Assembly (NCBI GenBank): GCA_036924855.1
Contig: JBAGRP010000001.1
Span: 2,852,001-2,916,000, forward strand
Direction of reading: 5' to 3'
DNA: 64,000 nt
Source of the DNA: Nitrobacteraceae bacterium AZCC 2146
GTDB lineage: Bacteria; Pseudomonadota; Alphaproteobacteria; Rhizobiales; Xanthobacteraceae
Within the stretch, counting starts at the first letter, position 1. Each line of letters starts with the position of its first letter. Both the position numbers and the translations under genes were made by a program. The notes beneath the pieces were generated by a model, which was not told where the DNA came from, made no database searches, and saw only the letters and a list, made by a program, of their open reading frames with translations. Below are positions 8,617-18,845 of the stretch, piece by piece.

Positions 8617-9633
8617 CTACGCCGCGGCCTTCCGAAGCTGAAACGCCTCCGCCAGCAGACTGTAGGATTTCTTGCGCGCCTCGTGATCGGTCACCGCCGT
8701 GATCACCATCAGCTCGTCCGCCTGACTCGAATCGATCAGCGGTTGCAGCTTCTGCATTACTGTCGCCGGACTTCCGACGAACAGCCGCGCGCGGTTGCGG
8801 GCGATCGCCGCGCGTTCGCGGTCGGTGTAGGGATAGGCCAGCGCTTCCTCGACGCTGGGCAATGGCGCATATTCGCCGCGGTCGCGGCGCAGGCGATTGA
8901 GGTCGGCGGACGTGGCGAGGCGCTCGGCTTCGGCGTCGGTCTCCGCGGTGATGACGGCGACGGCCAAAATGCCGTGCGGCGTGCTGCGCCAGCGCGACGA
9001 CTTGAAGCGGGCGCGGTAATGCACCAGCGCATCGGCGGCATCGAACGACGCAAAATGATGCGCGAACGCAAAGCCCATGCCGACCTGCGCGGCCAGCTCC
9101 GAACTGTAGTCGCTGGAGCCGAGCAGCCAGATCGGCGGCAGCGGCGTATCGTCCGGCATCGCAACGACATTGTTATAGGGATGGCCCGGCGGGAATTCGC
9201 GAGTCTCCCACAACATCAGTTCGCTCAGCCGCTCCAGAAAATCATCGCCCTCGCGGGCATCGAGCCGGCTGCGCAGCGCATGGGCAGTTGCGCCATCTGT
9301 GCCAGGCGCGCGCCCCAGCCCCAGATCGATGCGGCCGGGAAACAGCGCCTCCAGCATCTTGAAGCGTTCGGCCACCACCAGCGGCGCGTGGTTCGGCAGC
9401 ATGACGCCGCCGGAGCCAACACGGATGTTTTGCGTCACCGCGGCGATCTGGCCGATCATGATGTCCGGCGCCGGGCTCGCCACCGAAGCGAGGTTGTGAT
9501 GCTCGGCCAGCCAGTAGCGGACAAAACCAAGCCGATCGGCGTGTTTAGCCAGATCGATGCTGTTGCGCAGGGCCGCCGCGGGCGGCGTACCGGATGTGAC
9601 GACTGAAAGGTCGAGAATGGACAGAGGGATCAT
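8617..9633 (-). CDS. LLM-class (luciferase-like) flavin-dependent oxidoreductase
   Basis: The 338-residue protein begins MIPLSILDLSVVTSG and shows RYWLAEHHNLASVASPAPDI, GSGGVMLPNHAPLVVAERF and the motif DLGLGRAPGTD. These are the standard features of the bacterial luciferase superfamily branch whose members use reduced FMN (or F420 in other taxa) to oxidise or monooxygenate small substrates. The substrate cannot be read from the sequence. The gene is monocistronic on the minus strand and shares a 447-bp upstream region with metF. Length is typical and the start ATG is clear. Confidence 0.9.
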   Translation of the reverse strand: MIPLSILDLSVVTSGTPPAAALRNSIDLAKHADRLGFVRYWLAEHHNLASVASPAPDIMIGQIAAVTQNIRVGSGGVMLPNHAPLVVAERFKMLEALFPGRIDLGLGRAPGTDGATAHALRSRLDAREGDDFLERLSELMLWETREFPPGHPYNNVVAMPDDTPLPPIWLLGSSDYSSELAAQVGMGFAFAHHFASFDAADALVHYRARFKSSRWRSTPHGILAVAVITAETDAEAERLATSADLNRLRRDRGEYAPLPSVEEALAYPYTDRERAAIARNRARLFVGSPATVMQKLQPLIDSSQADELMVITAVTDHEARKKSYSLLAEAFQLRKAAA

Positions 9634-10080
9634 GGCGCTAACCTAGGATGTCCGGCGCGACGGACAAAGAGGACGCGCTGCAGATCGGCTCCGCGATCGG
9701 CAGGGATGACAGGGCGTCGAGCCGGCATTAATCGTGGGACGGACCGGCGGTATTTCTTGATAGCCTGAAATCTGCCCAATTGCAGAACCTCGCCAGTCTG
9801 GCCGCCTCGGTTTGAAATTTTGGCTGAAAATACTATATTAAAGCATATTTCCCGTGGTGCGCGCGCAATCTGGAAAACCTGCCCACGTCTCATGTTTGAG
9901 GCCGATTCTATCGACATTAATTGCCGGAATGGGCAATTTCCCACGCCTGTTTGGCTTGGGATGGGCTATTTGAATAACCGGTTTCGCCCTATCTTATTGC
10001 AGCGCACTGCCGTTCAGCCGCCAGTGCGATTTTGACAACCGGTTGCCAGCCTGCGTGCGGCCCGCGTGGAGTTTGATGAC
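9634..10080. other. Intergenic region between LLM oxidoreductase and metF
   Basis: This 447-bp divergent intergenic stretch contains no convincing gene. An AT-rich patch (9815-9850) could hold promoters. The 8-bp palindrome AACCGGTT occurs twice, at 9976-9983 and 10037-10044, the second 37 bp before metF. I looked for SAM-II and SAH riboswitch cores because metF-metH follow, and found no match by eye. Confidence 0.5.
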
Positions 10081-10977
10081 ATGAGTGAGATCGCGCCGGC
10101 CACGCCAAAGCTTCCCGCCATTTCCTTCGAATTCTTTCCGCCGAAGACCGAGGAGATGGAGCGCACCTTGTGGGAGACCATCAAGCGTCTTGCCCCGCTT
10201 GATCCGTCCTTCGTCTCGGTGACCTATGGCGCGGGCGGGTCGACCCGCGAGCGCACCCACGCGACGATTGTCCGCCTGCTGAAAGAGACCACGTTGATCC
10301 CCGCGGCGCATCTGACCTGCGTCGGCGCGCCGCGCGGCGAGATCGACGACGTTGTCGCTCGATATCACGATGCCGGCGTCCGCCATATCGTGGCGCTGCG
10401 CGGCGATCCCACCGCCGGGATCGGCACCGCCTATACCCCGCATCCCGACGGTTACAAGACCTCGGCCGATCTCGTGGCCAGCATCAAGAAGCGTTATCCG
10501 GATATCGACGTCACGGTGTCGGCCTATCCCGAGAAGCATCCCGAGAGCCCCGACTTCGACGCCGATATCGACACCCTCCAGGCCAAGGTCGATGCCGGCG
10601 CGACCCGCGCGATCACCCAGGTGTTCTTCGACAACGATCTATACTTCCGTTATCTCGACCGGGTTCGCGCCCGCGGCATCACGATCCCGGTCGTGCCGGG
10701 CATCATGCCGATGCACAATTTCAAGCAGGCGCGCAGCTTCGTGACTCGCGCGGGCACCACCGTGCCGACCTGGCTAGCGGACAAGTTCGAAGGCCTCGAC
10801 GACGACGCCGAGACCCGCAAGCTGGTCGCCGCGACCGTCGCTGCCGGGCAAGTGCAGAAGCTCGCCAAGCATGGCGTCACCGACTTTCATTTCTACACCA
10901 TGAACCGCGCCGACCTCGTCTTCGCCATCAGCCACCTGCTCGGCTTCAGGCCGAACGGCGCGCGGAAAGCAGCCTGA
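10081..10977 (+). CDS. metF: Methylenetetrahydrofolate reductase
   Basis: The 298-residue flavoprotein reduces 5,10-methylene-THF to 5-methyl-THF, the methyl donor for methionine synthase. The sequence has the TIM-barrel signature: [74 protein letters not shown] and PVVPGIMP. I chose the ATG at 10081 rather than the in-frame GTG at 10066. The stop is one base before the metH start, so the two are translationally linked and encode consecutive steps. No upstream ArsR-type regulator, common in relatives, is present. Confidence 0.95.
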   Translation: MSEIAPATPKLPAISFEFFPPKTEEMERTLWETIKRLAPLDPSFVSVTYGAGGSTRERTHATIVRLLKETTLIPAAHLTCVGAPRGEIDDVVARYHDAGVRHIVALRGDPTAGIGTAYTPHPDGYKTSADLVASIKKRYPDIDVTVSAYPEKHPESPDFDADIDTLQAKVDAGATRAITQVFFDNDLYFRYLDRVRARGITIPVVPGIMPMHNFKQARSFVTRAGTTVPTWLADKFEGLDDDAETRKLVAATVAAGQVQKLAKHGVTDFHFYTMNRADLVFAISHLLGFRPNGARKAA

Positions 10978-10978
10978 C

Positions 10979-13900
10979 ATGACCGTTCCCGTCTCCACCA
11001 AGCGTACCGCCCTGCTCGCTCTCGCCCGCGAGCGCATCCTCGTGCTCGACGGCGCCATGGGCACCATGATCCAGGGCCTGCAGTTCGACGAGGCCGCGTT
11101 CCGCGGTGAGCGCTACAAGGATTTCCACCGCGACCTGCGCGGCAACAATGACTTGCTGATTCTCACGCAACCTGACGCGATCGAGAATATTCACGCCGAC
11201 TATCTGCGCGCCGGCGCCGACATCGTCGCGACCAACACCTTCTCCTCGACCTCGATCGCGCAGGCCGATTACGACCTCGCCGATATCGCCTATGAGATGA
11301 GCCGCGAAGGCGCCCGCCTCGCCCGCAACGCCGCCACCCGCGTCAGCGCCGAAGACGGCAAGCCGCGCTTCGTCGCCGGCGCCATCGGCCCGACCAACCG
11401 CACCGCCTCGATCTCGCCGGACGTCTCGTCGCCCGGCTACCGCGCCGTGACCTTCGACGACCTGCGCATCGCCTATAGCGAGCAGATCAACGGCCTCCTG
11501 GATGGCGGCGCCGACCTGCTGCTGCTGGAAACCATCTTCGACACGCTGAACGCCAAGGCGGCGCTCTATGCCATCGCGGAGATCACCGAAGCCCGCGGCA
11601 TCGACGTTCCCGTGATGATCTCCGGCACCATCACCGACAAATCCGGCCGCCTGCTCTCCGGGCAATTGCCGGAAGCGTTCTGGAATTCGGTGCGGCACGC
11701 CAAGCCGATCACTATCGGCTTCAACTGCGCACTTGGCGCTGAAGATTTGCGCGCGCACATTGCCGACATCGGCCGCGTCTCCGACACGCTGGTGTGTGCC
11801 TATCCGAACGCCGGATTGCCCAACGAATTCGGCCAGTACGACGAGACGCCCGAATATATGGCGCGGCTGATCGGCGAATTCGCAAGGGACGGCCTCGTCA
11901 ACATCGTCGGTGGTTGCTGCGGCACCACGCCGGATCATATCGCGGCGATCGCCAAGGCGGTGGCGCCGCACAAGCCCCGCGTCATCCCGGAGATCGAGCC
12001 ACGGCTGCAGCTGTCCGGCCTGGAGCCGTTTGAACTGACGCCGGCTATCCCGTTCGTCAATATCGGCGAACGCACCAACGTCACCGGCTCCGCGAAATTC
12101 CGCAAGCTGGTCACTGCGGGCGACTACACCGCCGCGCTGCAGGTGGCGCGCGACCAGGTCGAGAACGGCGCCCAGATCATCGACGTCAACATGGATGAAG
12201 GGCTTCTGGATTCAGAGGCTGCGATGGTGACGTTCCTGAACCTCGTCGCCGCCGAGCCGGATATCGCCCGCGTGCCCGTGATGGTCGATAGCTCGAAATT
12301 CGCCGTGATCGAAGCCGGCCTGAAATGCGTTCAGGGCAAGCCGGTGGTGAACTCGATCTCGATGAAGGAAGGCGAGGCCAAATTCATCCACGAGGCACAG
12401 ATCGCGCGGCGCCATGGCGCAGCGGTCGTCGTCATGGCGTTCGACGAGGTCGGCCAGGCCGACACATTCGCGCGCAAGACCGAGATCTGCAAGCGCGCCT
12501 ACGACATCCTGGTCGATCAGCTCGACTTTCCGCCGGAAGACATCATCTTCGATCCCAACATCTTTGCGATCGCGACCGGTCTTGAAGAGCACAACAATTA
12601 CGGCGTCGATTTCATCGAGGCGACGCGCTGGATCCGCCAAAACCTGCCGCATGCGCATATTTCCGGCGGCGTCTCCAATCTGTCGTTCTCGTTCCGCGGC
12701 AACGAGCCGGTGCGCGAAGCGATGCATTCGGTGTTCCTGTATCATGCCATCAAGGCCGGCATGGACATGGGCATCGTCAATGCCGGGCAGATGATCGTCT
12801 ATGACGACATCGATCCCGAGCTGCGCCAGGTCTGCGAGGACGTGATCCTCAATCGCGATCCCGGTGCTTCCGAGCGCCTGCTGGAGCTGGCGGAAAAATT
12901 CCGCGGCCAGGGCAAGGAAGTGAAGGAGAAGGATCTCGCCTGGCGCGAATGGCCGGTGGAGAAGCGGCTCAGCCACGCGCTGGTGCACGGCATCACCGAA
13001 TATATAGACGAAGACACCGAAGCCGCGCGGCTGACGGTGGAGCGGCCACTGCATGTCATCGAAGGGCCGCTGATGGCCGGCATGAATATCGTCGGCGATC
13101 TGTTCGGCGACGGAAAGATGTTCCTGCCGCAGGTGGTGAAATCCGCCCGCGTCATGAAGCAGGCGGTGGCCTATCTGATGCCGTTCATGGAAAAAGAGAA
13201 GGCCGACAACCTTGCCAATGGCATCGTCGGCGATGGCCGCTCCTCTGCCGGCAAGATCGTGCTCGCCACCGTGAAGGGCGATGTCCACGACATCGGCAAG
13301 AACATTGTCGGCATCGTGCTCCAGTGCAACAATTTCGAGGTGATCGACCTCGGCGTCATGGTGCCGGCCTCGAAAATCATTGAGACCGCCAAGGCGGAGA
13401 ACGCCGATATCATCGGCCTGTCCGGCCTGATCACGCCGTCGCTGGATGAAATGAGCTTTCTCGCCGGCGAGCTGGAGCGCCAGGGACTGAACGTACCGCT
13501 GCTGATCGGCGGCGCGACGACCAGCCGCGTCCATACCGCGGTGAAGATCGACCCTAATTATCGCCGCGGGCCGGTGGTGCATGTCAACGACGCCAGCCGC
13601 GCCGTCGGCGTCGCCTCGTCGCTGATGTCCGAAGATCGCCGCGACGCCTATGCGGCGGAAGTGCGCGCCGAATATGCAAAAATTTCCGCGGCGCATTTCC
13701 GCGCCCAGCAGGACAAGAAGCGGCTCAAGCTTGCCGATGCCCGCGCCAACGCTGTCGTGATCGACTTTGCCAAGACGCCACCGCACAAACCGGCGTTTCT
13801 CGGCAGCAAAACCTTCAGCGACTATTCGCTGAAGGAACTCGCCGATTACATCGACTGGACGCCGTTCTTCCAGACCTGGGAGCTGACCGGGCGATATCCT

Positions 13901-14869
13901 GCGATTCTCAAGGATCCGGTGGTCGGCGAAGTCGCGCGCTCGCTGTTTGACGATGCGCAGAAGATGCTGAAGCTGATCGTCGACGAGAAATGGTTCACGG
14001 CGAAGGCGACGGTCGGCTTCTGGCCGGCCAATGCCGAGGGCGACGACATTCGGGTGTATGCCGACGAGACGCGGACGAAGCCAATCGCGACCTTCCACAC
14101 GCTGCGCCAGCAGCTGGAGAAGCGCGAGGGGCGTTTCAATTCGGCGCTGTCGGATTTCATCGCGCCGAGCGCCTCGGGCATGCCCGATTACATCGGCGCC
14201 TTCGTGGTCACCGCGGGGATCGGCGAGGACATCATCGCCGACCGCTTCAAGAACGCCAATGACGATTACTCCTCGATCCTGTGCAAGGCGCTGGCCGACC
14301 GCCTCGCCGAAGCCTTCGCCGAGCGGATGCATCAGCGCGTCCGCAAGGAGTTCTGGGGCTACGCACCGGACGAGGCGCTGTCGACCGACGAGCTGATCCT
14401 GGAAAAATACCAGGGCATTCGCCCGGCGCCGGGCTATCCCGCGCAGCCCGACCACACTGAGAAGGCGACCTTGTTCCGCCTGCTCGATGCCGAGAAGACC
14501 GCGGGCGTGACGCTAACCGAAAGCTACGCGATGTGGCCGGGCTCCTCGGTCTCCGGGCTGTATTTCGGCCATCCCGAAAGCGCTTATTTCGGCGTCGGCA
14601 AGATCGAGCGCGACCAGGTCGAGGACTATGCGGCGCGCAAGGGCATGAGCGTTGCCGAAACCGAGCGCTGGCTGGCGCCGGTGCTGAACTACATTCCGGC
14701 CGCCGATCAATCGCTGCAGGACCGCCGCGTCAAGGAAGCCACCGCCGCGCCGGTGGCGACGCCGGCGCCCGCCAATGATATCGCCGCCAAGGAAATCGCC
14801 TCGCATCCGCCGGGCTGCAATTGCGCGGTGCATCTGAAGTATCGCGCCAAGGCGGTTGGGGCGAAGTAG
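10979..14869 (+). CDS. metH: Cobalamin-dependent methionine synthase
   Basis: The 1296-residue modular enzyme transfers the methyl group of 5-methyl-THF to homocysteine through cobalamin. The domains are in the canonical order. The homocysteine-binding barrel has the zinc ligands [10 protein letters not shown] (near residues 309-318) and an upstream Cys in [10 protein letters not shown]. The pterin-binding barrel begins [13 protein letters not shown]. The cobalamin cap and binding domains include DVHDIGKNI, with the cobalt-ligating His near residue 770. The C-terminal activation domain contains [14 protein letters not shown] and [10 protein letters not shown]. It is full length and follows metF with one base between them. 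The C-terminal tail has an Ala/Pro-rich spacer and a short Cys-containing end (PPGCNCAVH), which is common in rhizobial MetH. Confidence 0.96.
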   Translation: MTVPVSTKRTALLALARERILVLDGAMGTMIQGLQFDEAAFRGERYKDFHRDLRGNNDLLILTQPDAIENIHADYLRAGADIVATNTFSSTSIAQADYDLADIAYEMSREGARLARNAATRVSAEDGKPRFVAGAIGPTNRTASISPDVSSPGYRAVTFDDLRIAYSEQINGLLDGGADLLLLETIFDTLNAKAALYAIAEITEARGIDVPVMISGTITDKSGRLLSGQLPEAFWNSVRHAKPITIGFNCALGAEDLRAHIADIGRVSDTLVCAYPNAGLPNEFGQYDETPEYMARLIGEFARDGLVNIVGGCCGTTPDHIAAIAKAVAPHKPRVIPEIEPRLQLSGLEPFELTPAIPFVNIGERTNVTGSAKFRKLVTAGDYTAALQVARDQVENGAQIIDVNMDEGLLDSEAAMVTFLNLVAAEPDIARVPVMVDSSKFAVIEAGLKCVQGKPVVNSISMKEGEAKFIHEAQIARRHGAAVVVMAFDEVGQADTFARKTEICKRAYDILVDQLDFPPEDIIFDPNIFAIATGLEEHNNYGVDFIEATRWIRQNLPHAHISGGVSNLSFSFRGNEPVREAMHSVFLYHAIKAGMDMGIVNAGQMIVYDDIDPELRQVCEDVILNRDPGASERLLELAEKFRGQGKEVKEKDLAWREWPVEKRLSHALVHGITEYIDEDTEAARLTVERPLHVIEGPLMAGMNIVGDLFGDGKMFLPQVVKSARVMKQAVAYLMPFMEKEKADNLANGIVGDGRSSAGKIVLATVKGDVHDIGKNIVGIVLQCNNFEVIDLGVMVPASKIIETAKAENADIIGLSGLITPSLDEMSFLAGELERQGLNVPLLIGGATTSRVHTAVKIDPNYRRGPVVHVNDASRAVGVASSLMSEDRRDAYAAEVRAEYAKISAAHFRAQQDKKRLKLADARANAVVIDFAKTPPHKPAFLGSKTFSDYSLKELADYIDWTPFFQTWELTGRYPAILKDPVVGEVARSLFDDAQKMLKLIVDEKWFTAKATVGFWPANAEGDDIRVYADETRTKPIATFHTLRQQLEKREGRFNSALSDFIAPSASGMPDYIGAFVVTAGIGEDIIADRFKNANDDYSSILCKALADRLAEAFAERMHQRVRKEFWGYAPDEALSTDELILEKYQGIRPAPGYPAQPDHTEKATLFRLLDAEKTAGVTLTESYAMWPGSSVSGLYFGHPESAYFGVGKIERDQVEDYAARKGMSVAETERWLAPVLNYIPAADQSLQDRRVKEATAAPVATPAPANDIAAKEIASHPPGCNCAVHLKYRAKAVGAK

Positions 14870-14877
14870 TTCCCTTA

Positions 14878-14901
14878 CCTCTCCCCGCTTGCGGGGAAAG
14901 G
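14878..14901 (+). terminator. Hairpin after metH
   Basis: CCTCTCCCCGC and GCGGGGAAAGG form a stem 8 bases past the metH stop. The same type of hairpin is a common repeat in this group, so it may be a repeat used as a terminator. Confidence 0.5.
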
Positions 14902-15383
14902 TTTAAGATTTGAACGCGCGTGCTGCGCGTTGCAACCCGGATTCGATTTTCAAACAGCCACACCTCCACGATGCCGCGACGCATTGCGCCCGGGGTTTGC
15001 CCGAAAACTCCTTGCCTTCACGCAACGCGCGAAGGCGATGGAGCGGCGGGAGGCGCCGGGATGCTCTACGGGGCACCCCTAAGGCGGAGTCCGCTCCGCC
15101 TTGCGCAGCTGATAACGCCAGCCGCGCGCGCCCAATGACGTAGGGCGCGGCACCTCCCGGCGCTCCACCGTGGTCATCGGTCCTCTTCATCACTCCGAAG
15201 CGCTGATCAGACGCCGCGGAGGATGAAACGAATTTGGGTATATATTCCTTGAAACGCAGCTTGTCAAATCGACTGCGCTGAAAAAACTTGGCATCGAGAT
15301 CAGGCACCCGCGCCTGCATCCGCCAAAGCCCACCCCGCGACCGCGACAATCGCGAGCCGCCCCCTCGGATCCAAAAAATCATT

Positions 15384-15488
15384 TGTCATTCCGGGGCGCG
15401 AGCAGCGTCAGCTGCGAGCGAGCCCGGAATCCATGGCCATCACAGGGTATGGATTCCGGGCCCGCGCAAGTGCGCGTCCCGGAATGAC
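15384..15488. repeat. Dispersed palindromic element, short form (copy A)
   Basis: The borders TGTCATTCCGGGG and CCCGGAATGACA are inverted. The centre has CCCGGAATCCATG / TATGGATTCCGGG flanking a loop of about 12 bases. Each half folds into its own hairpin (AGCAGC/GCTGCG on the left, GCGCA/TGCGC on the right). The same border sequences recur at least eight times in the window. Confidence 0.9.
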
Positions 15489-15672
15489 AAATGAGAGGGT
15501 GATACGAAAAGTCATTACCTAGAAGGGAGAGCCCACTGCTCCGACTGCCCTATGCAGTCCCGTCGGCCTAGAAGCCCGGCGAATGCCGGTCATGGAGATT
15601 GTGCCAACGGTAGCTTGGAAGTGACTTTATCTGGTTCGCGTTTATCATACCGAAAAATACTCAACCACTCTC

Positions 15673-16100
15673 GTCATTCCGGGGCGCGAGCAGCGCCAGC
15701 TGCGAGCGAGCCCGGAATCCATAACCCCGGCAGCCGAGATGGCCTACTACGTCTATCTCCTTGCAAGCAGGAAGCACGGCACGCTGTATCTCGGCGTGAC
15801 GAATGACATCGTCCGGCGTGTCTATGAACATCGCACCAAGGCCGTCGATGGCTTCACCTCGCGGTACGGCGTCGACAGATTGGTGTGGTTCGAGATTTAC
15901 GATGACGTGGTCACCGCCATTACGCGCGAGAAGGAGCTGAAGAAATAGCGGCGGGATTGGAAGATACGGTTGATTGAGGAGCAGAATCCGCAGTGGACGG
16001 ATTTGTATTTCGAGATAGCAAGCTGAGGCGGGGGTTATGGATTCCGGGCCCGCGCCTCAGGTCGGCAATTGCCGACCTGAGGCGCGTCCCGGAATGACAA
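15673..16100. mobile_element. Palindromic element carrying a GIY-YIG gene in its central loop (copy B)
   Basis: The left half (15673-15727) and right half (16031-16100) are the two arms of the same palindromic element found in short form elsewhere. They have the same outer borders (CGTCATTCCGGGG, CCCGGAATGAC) and the same inner borders (CCCGGAATCCATA, TATGGATTCCGGG). In the short copies the inner borders are separated by about 10-15 bases; here they enclose a GIY-YIG reading frame. The right arm contains a perfect palindrome of more than 30 bp centred on AATT near 16068. I infer that this is the gene-carrying form and that the short copies are gene-less derivatives. Confidence 0.7.
15739..16026 (+). 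pseudogene. GIY-YIG nuclease-domain protein, interrupted by an amber codon
   Basis: The frame opens MAYYVYLLASRKHGTLYLGV, where YVY and YLG occupy the GIY and YIG positions. It continues with NDIVRRVYEHR (the conserved Arg and His region) and EKELKK. At codon 70 (15946-15948) TAG replaces what should be TGG, because beyond it the same frame continues RRDWKIRLIEEQNPQWTDL and stops at 16024-16026. That is the normal tail of 95-residue YhbQ/UPF0213-like GIY-YIG proteins. As read, a 69-residue product lacking the C-terminal helix would be made. The gene lies exactly between the two halves of a palindromic element. Family members are single-domain nucleases of uncertain biological role. Confidence 0.8.
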
Positions 16101-16143
16101 GAGAGAGTGTGTGAATGACAATCGTTGCAGAAGAACGATGCAC

Positions 16144-17643
16144 CTACCCCGCATCGCTCGCCAACAACCCCTTCACCGCCCTCGCCCATCCCGCCAGTTT
16201 TCGCGATCGCGTGGCTTCGCTCATGTTCGGCTTGAAGCGATGTTCGAGCCGCCAGTTGTCGGCAAATTTTGATGGCTCGGGATAGACGCCGGCGCGCAGG
16301 CCGGCGAGATAGGCGGCGCCGAGCGCGGTAGTTTCCTGGATCATCGGGCGGTCGACCGGCGCGTCCAGGAGATCGGCGAGGCGCTGCATGGTCCAGTCCG
16401 ACGCGGTCATGCCGCCATCGACGCGCAGCACGATGGCGGCGCTGGCGGCGTCCGGCCAGTCGGCGCGCATCGCGGCCCACAGATCGAAGGTCTGATAGCA
16501 GACGCTTTCCAGGGCAGCGTGCGCCAGCTCGGCCGGGCCGGTGTTGCGCGTAAGGCCGAACAGCGCGCCGCGCACGTCGGGATTCCAGTACGGCGCGCCC
16601 AGGCCGACAAAGGCCGGCACCAGATAGACCGACTGGGCGTGATCGGATTGCTCGGCGAGCGGGCCGCTCTCGGCGGCTGATTTGATGATGCCGAGGCCGT
16701 CGCGCAGCCATTGCACCGCGGAGCCGGCGACGAAGATCGAGCCTTCCAGCGCGTAGGTGCGCACGCCGTTCAATTGATAGGCGATGGTGGTGAGCAGCTT
16801 GTTCTTTGAGGCGACCGGCTTGGTGCCGGTGTTGAGCAAGGCAAAGCAGCCGGTGCCATAGGTCGACTTGATCATGCCCGGCGCAAAGCAGGCCTGGCCG
16901 ATGGTGGCGGCCTGCTGATCCCCGGCGATGCCGGAGATGGCGATGACGCCGCCGAACAGGTCCGGCGTCGTGGTGCCGAAATCGGCGGAGGAGTCCTTCA
17001 CGACAGGCAGCATCGCGGCGGGCACGCGCAACAGCTTGAGCAGATCGTCGTCCCACTGGCCGGTATGGATGTTGAACAGCAGCGTGCGCGAGGCATTGGT
17101 GGCGTCGGTGGCGTGCACCGCGCCTCCGGTCAATCGCCACAGCAGGTAGCAATCGACGGTGCCGAACATCAGCTCGCCCCTCTCGGCGCGCGCGCGCGCG
17201 CCGGGGACGTGATCGAGGATCCACGCGACTTTCGTGCCGGAGAAATAGGGATCGATGATCAGGCCGGTCTTTGCCGAGATCAGGGGCTCATGGCCGTCGG
17301 CCTTCAATGCCGCGCAGATCTCCGCGGTGCGGCGGTCCTGCCAGACGATGGCGCGGTGCACCGCCTGTCCCGTGCTGCGGTCCCACACCACGGTGGTTTC
17401 GCGCTGGTTGGTGATGCCGATCGCGGCGATGTCCCTGGCGGTGACATTGGCCTTCTGCATGGCGTCGCGGCAGGTCTGCAGCGTCGAGGACCAGATGTCG
17501 TCGGGCTCGTGCTCGACCCAGCCGGACGCCGGAAAATGCTGCGGGAATTCCCGCTGCGCGGAGGCGGCGATGGAGATGTCATCGCGGAAGATCATCGCCC
17601 GCGACGATGTAGTGCCCTGATCGATGGCCAGCACGAAGGACAT
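16144..17643 (-). CDS. glpK: Glycerol kinase
   Basis: The 499-residue cytoplasmic enzyme phosphorylates glycerol to sn-glycerol 3-phosphate with ATP. It shows the FGGY-kinase motifs: [17 protein letters not shown] at the N-terminus, [53 protein letters not shown] and the C-terminal [10 protein letters not shown]. The longer open frame to 17835 has no family similarity before MSFVLAID, so I chose the ATG at 17643. It is not beside glpF or glpD, so regulation is not apparent. Repeat-rich DNA flanks it on both sides. Confidence 0.95.
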   Translation of the reverse strand: MSFVLAIDQGTTSSRAMIFRDDISIAASAQREFPQHFPASGWVEHEPDDIWSSTLQTCRDAMQKANVTARDIAAIGITNQRETTVVWDRSTGQAVHRAIVWQDRRTAEICAALKADGHEPLISAKTGLIIDPYFSGTKVAWILDHVPGARARAERGELMFGTVDCYLLWRLTGGAVHATDATNASRTLLFNIHTGQWDDDLLKLLRVPAAMLPVVKDSSADFGTTTPDLFGGVIAISGIAGDQQAATIGQACFAPGMIKSTYGTGCFALLNTGTKPVASKNKLLTTIAYQLNGVRTYALEGSIFVAGSAVQWLRDGLGIIKSAAESGPLAEQSDHAQSVYLVPAFVGLGAPYWNPDVRGALFGLTRNTGPAELAHAALESVCYQTFDLWAAMRADWPDAASAAIVLRVDGGMTASDWTMQRLADLLDAPVDRPMIQETTALGAAYLAGLRAGVYPEPSKFADNWRLEHRFKPNMSEATRSRKLAGWARAVKGLLASDAG

Positions 17644-17935
17644 GAGCGCGTCTTCCCGAGAGGTTCGTTGCATTACTGAGGAAGGCAACCGGATTGCGGG
17701 TGGTTCGTCAATATCCGGCGAGGCCTCGTGCCCCCAAGCGATGCAAGGGCATCGCTGAGGATGCTGCGCAACGCGCCGCCCCAACGATGCGGAGCATCGT
17801 CGGGCGGCGTGGTGCGCTGCTGATCCGGGGCCCATGGCGGCAGAAAGTGTGGGTCCCGGATCTGCGGAGCGGCATGAAGCCTAGCGATGCTTCGCATCGC
17901 CGGGCCGCACCGCGTCCGGGACACGAGAATTTTCG
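17644..17935. repeat. Repeat-rich spacer between glpK and SDR gene
   Basis: A second family of inverted repeats is visible. AGCGATG/CATCGCT forms a hairpin at 17737-17756, a related GATGC/GCATC hairpin lies near 17886-17900, and GATCCGGGGCCC (about 17822) is followed by GGGTCCCGGATC (about 17851) and CGTCCGGGACACGAG. No gene is visible. Confidence 0.6.
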
Positions 17936-18706
17936 TTACACCGACGCGGTGGTGACGCCGCCATCGATGACGATGGTCTGGCCGGTCATGAAGGTGGAAG
18001 CGTCGGAGCCGAGATAGGCAACGGCGCCGGCGATCTCGTGGGATTCGCCGATCCGGCGCAGCGGCGTGGTGGCGGTGCGGCGTTTCAAATTGGCTTCGTC
18101 CTCCCACAGCGCTTTCGCGAAATCGGTTTTGACGAGGCCGGGCGCGATGCAATTGACGCGGACGCCCTTCGGACCCCATTCGCCGGCGAGGCTGCGGCAC
18201 AGCGAAAAATCCGCCGCCTTGGAGATCCCGTAGGCGCCGATCACGGTGGAGCCGCGCAAGCCGCCGATCGAGGAGATGATGACCACGGAGCCCTTGCCGC
18301 GTTCGGCCATCGCCGGAATCGCCTGCGCACATAGCCAGATGTTGCTCTTGACGTTGGAGCCCATGATCTTGTCGAAGGCCTCGTCGGGAATATCGAGCAG
18401 CGGACCGTAATAGGGATTCACCGCGGCGTTGCAGACCAGGATGTCGATCGGGCCGTAATGCTTCACGGTGCCCTTGATCAGCCCCTCGACTTCGTCGCGG
18501 CGCGAGATGTTGCAGGGAATGACGTGAGCGTCGCCGCCGTCTTTCCGGATGCCCTCGGCAACGGCCTCGCAGGCATCGGCCTTGCGGCTGGAGACCACAA
18601 CCTTGGCGCCGAGCTTCGCCAAGAGCTCGGCCGAGGCGCGGCCGATGCCGCGGCTCGAGCCGGTGATGACGGCGACCTTGCCGGTGAGATCGAAGGGGTT
18701 GTTCAT
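17936..18706 (-). CDS. Short-chain dehydrogenase/reductase, last gene of the pim-type operon
   Basis: The 256-residue classical SDR has the cofactor motif TGSSRGIGRA near residue 16, NAAVNPYYGP (the NAG-like motif), a catalytic Ser in IISSIGGLRGS, and YGISKAA with the catalytic Tyr and Lys. The C-terminus GQTIVIDGGVTTASV is typical. I chose the ATG at 18706, preceded by GGAGAAACCG; a GTG at 18718 also exists. It lies downstream of the acyl-CoA dehydrogenase genes on the same strand, separated from them by a palindromic element. It probably oxidises a hydroxyacyl or alcohol intermediate. Specificity is not readable, and I do not equate it with R. palustris pimE. Confidence 0.88.
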   Translation of the reverse strand: MNNPFDLTGKVAVITGSSRGIGRASAELLAKLGAKVVVSSRKADACEAVAEGIRKDGGDAHVIPCNISRRDEVEGLIKGTVKHYGPIDILVCNAAVNPYYGPLLDIPDEAFDKIMGSNVKSNIWLCAQAIPAMAERGKGSVVIISSIGGLRGSTVIGAYGISKAADFSLCRSLAGEWGPKGVRVNCIAPGLVKTDFAKALWEDEANLKRRTATTPLRRIGESHEIAGAVAYLGSDASTFMTGQTIVIDGGVTTASV

Positions 18707-18721
18707 CGGTTTCTCCACATG

Positions 18722-18845
18722 GTCCTTCCGGGATGTGCCCGAATCGGCGAGAGCCGATCGGGCGCAGACCCGGAATCCCGAGCTGTTATCTCTGGATTCC
18801 GGGTTCGCGCGCAGCTGACGCTGCGCGCGAACCTGGAATGACAGC
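18722..18845. repeat. Dispersed palindromic element (copy C, variant centre)
   Basis: The outer borders are degraded on the left (CCTTCCGGGATG) and intact on the right (CTGGAATGACAG). The centre reads CCCGGAATCCCGAGCTGTT...TCTCTGGATTCCGGG, a variant shared with the copy at 58899-59025. Both halves are hairpins. Confidence 0.8.

Larger units (their letters stand above)
14870..15738. other. Gene-poor, repeat-rich region between metH and the GIY-YIG element
   Basis: No convincing coding sequence is present in about 870 bp. The region holds a hairpin after metH, a long-range inverted repeat (GGAGGCGCCGGGA near 15048 against TCCCGGCGCTCC near 15157) enclosing a perfect 9-bp-stem hairpin at 15081-15102, a complete short palindromic element at 15384-15488, and the left half of the GIY-YIG element from 15673. 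The rest shows no recognisable signal. Confidence 0.6.

Noticed and set aside
9634..10080. SAM-II or SAH riboswitch ahead of metF-metH
   Set aside because: I could not find the conserved core or pseudoknot pairing of either class by eye.
12212..14455. 747-codon minus-strand open frame inside metH
   Set aside because: High-GC antisense shadow of metH; no start signal, no recognisable family.
14903..15382. Minus-strand frame of 159 codons in the repeat region
   Set aside because: It reads through known repeat sequence, lacks a ribosome-binding site and resembles no family.
15673..16100. Classical insertion sequence
   Set aside because: No DDE or tyrosine transposase is present and no target-site duplication is obvious; only a small GIY-YIG frame lies within the repeat.
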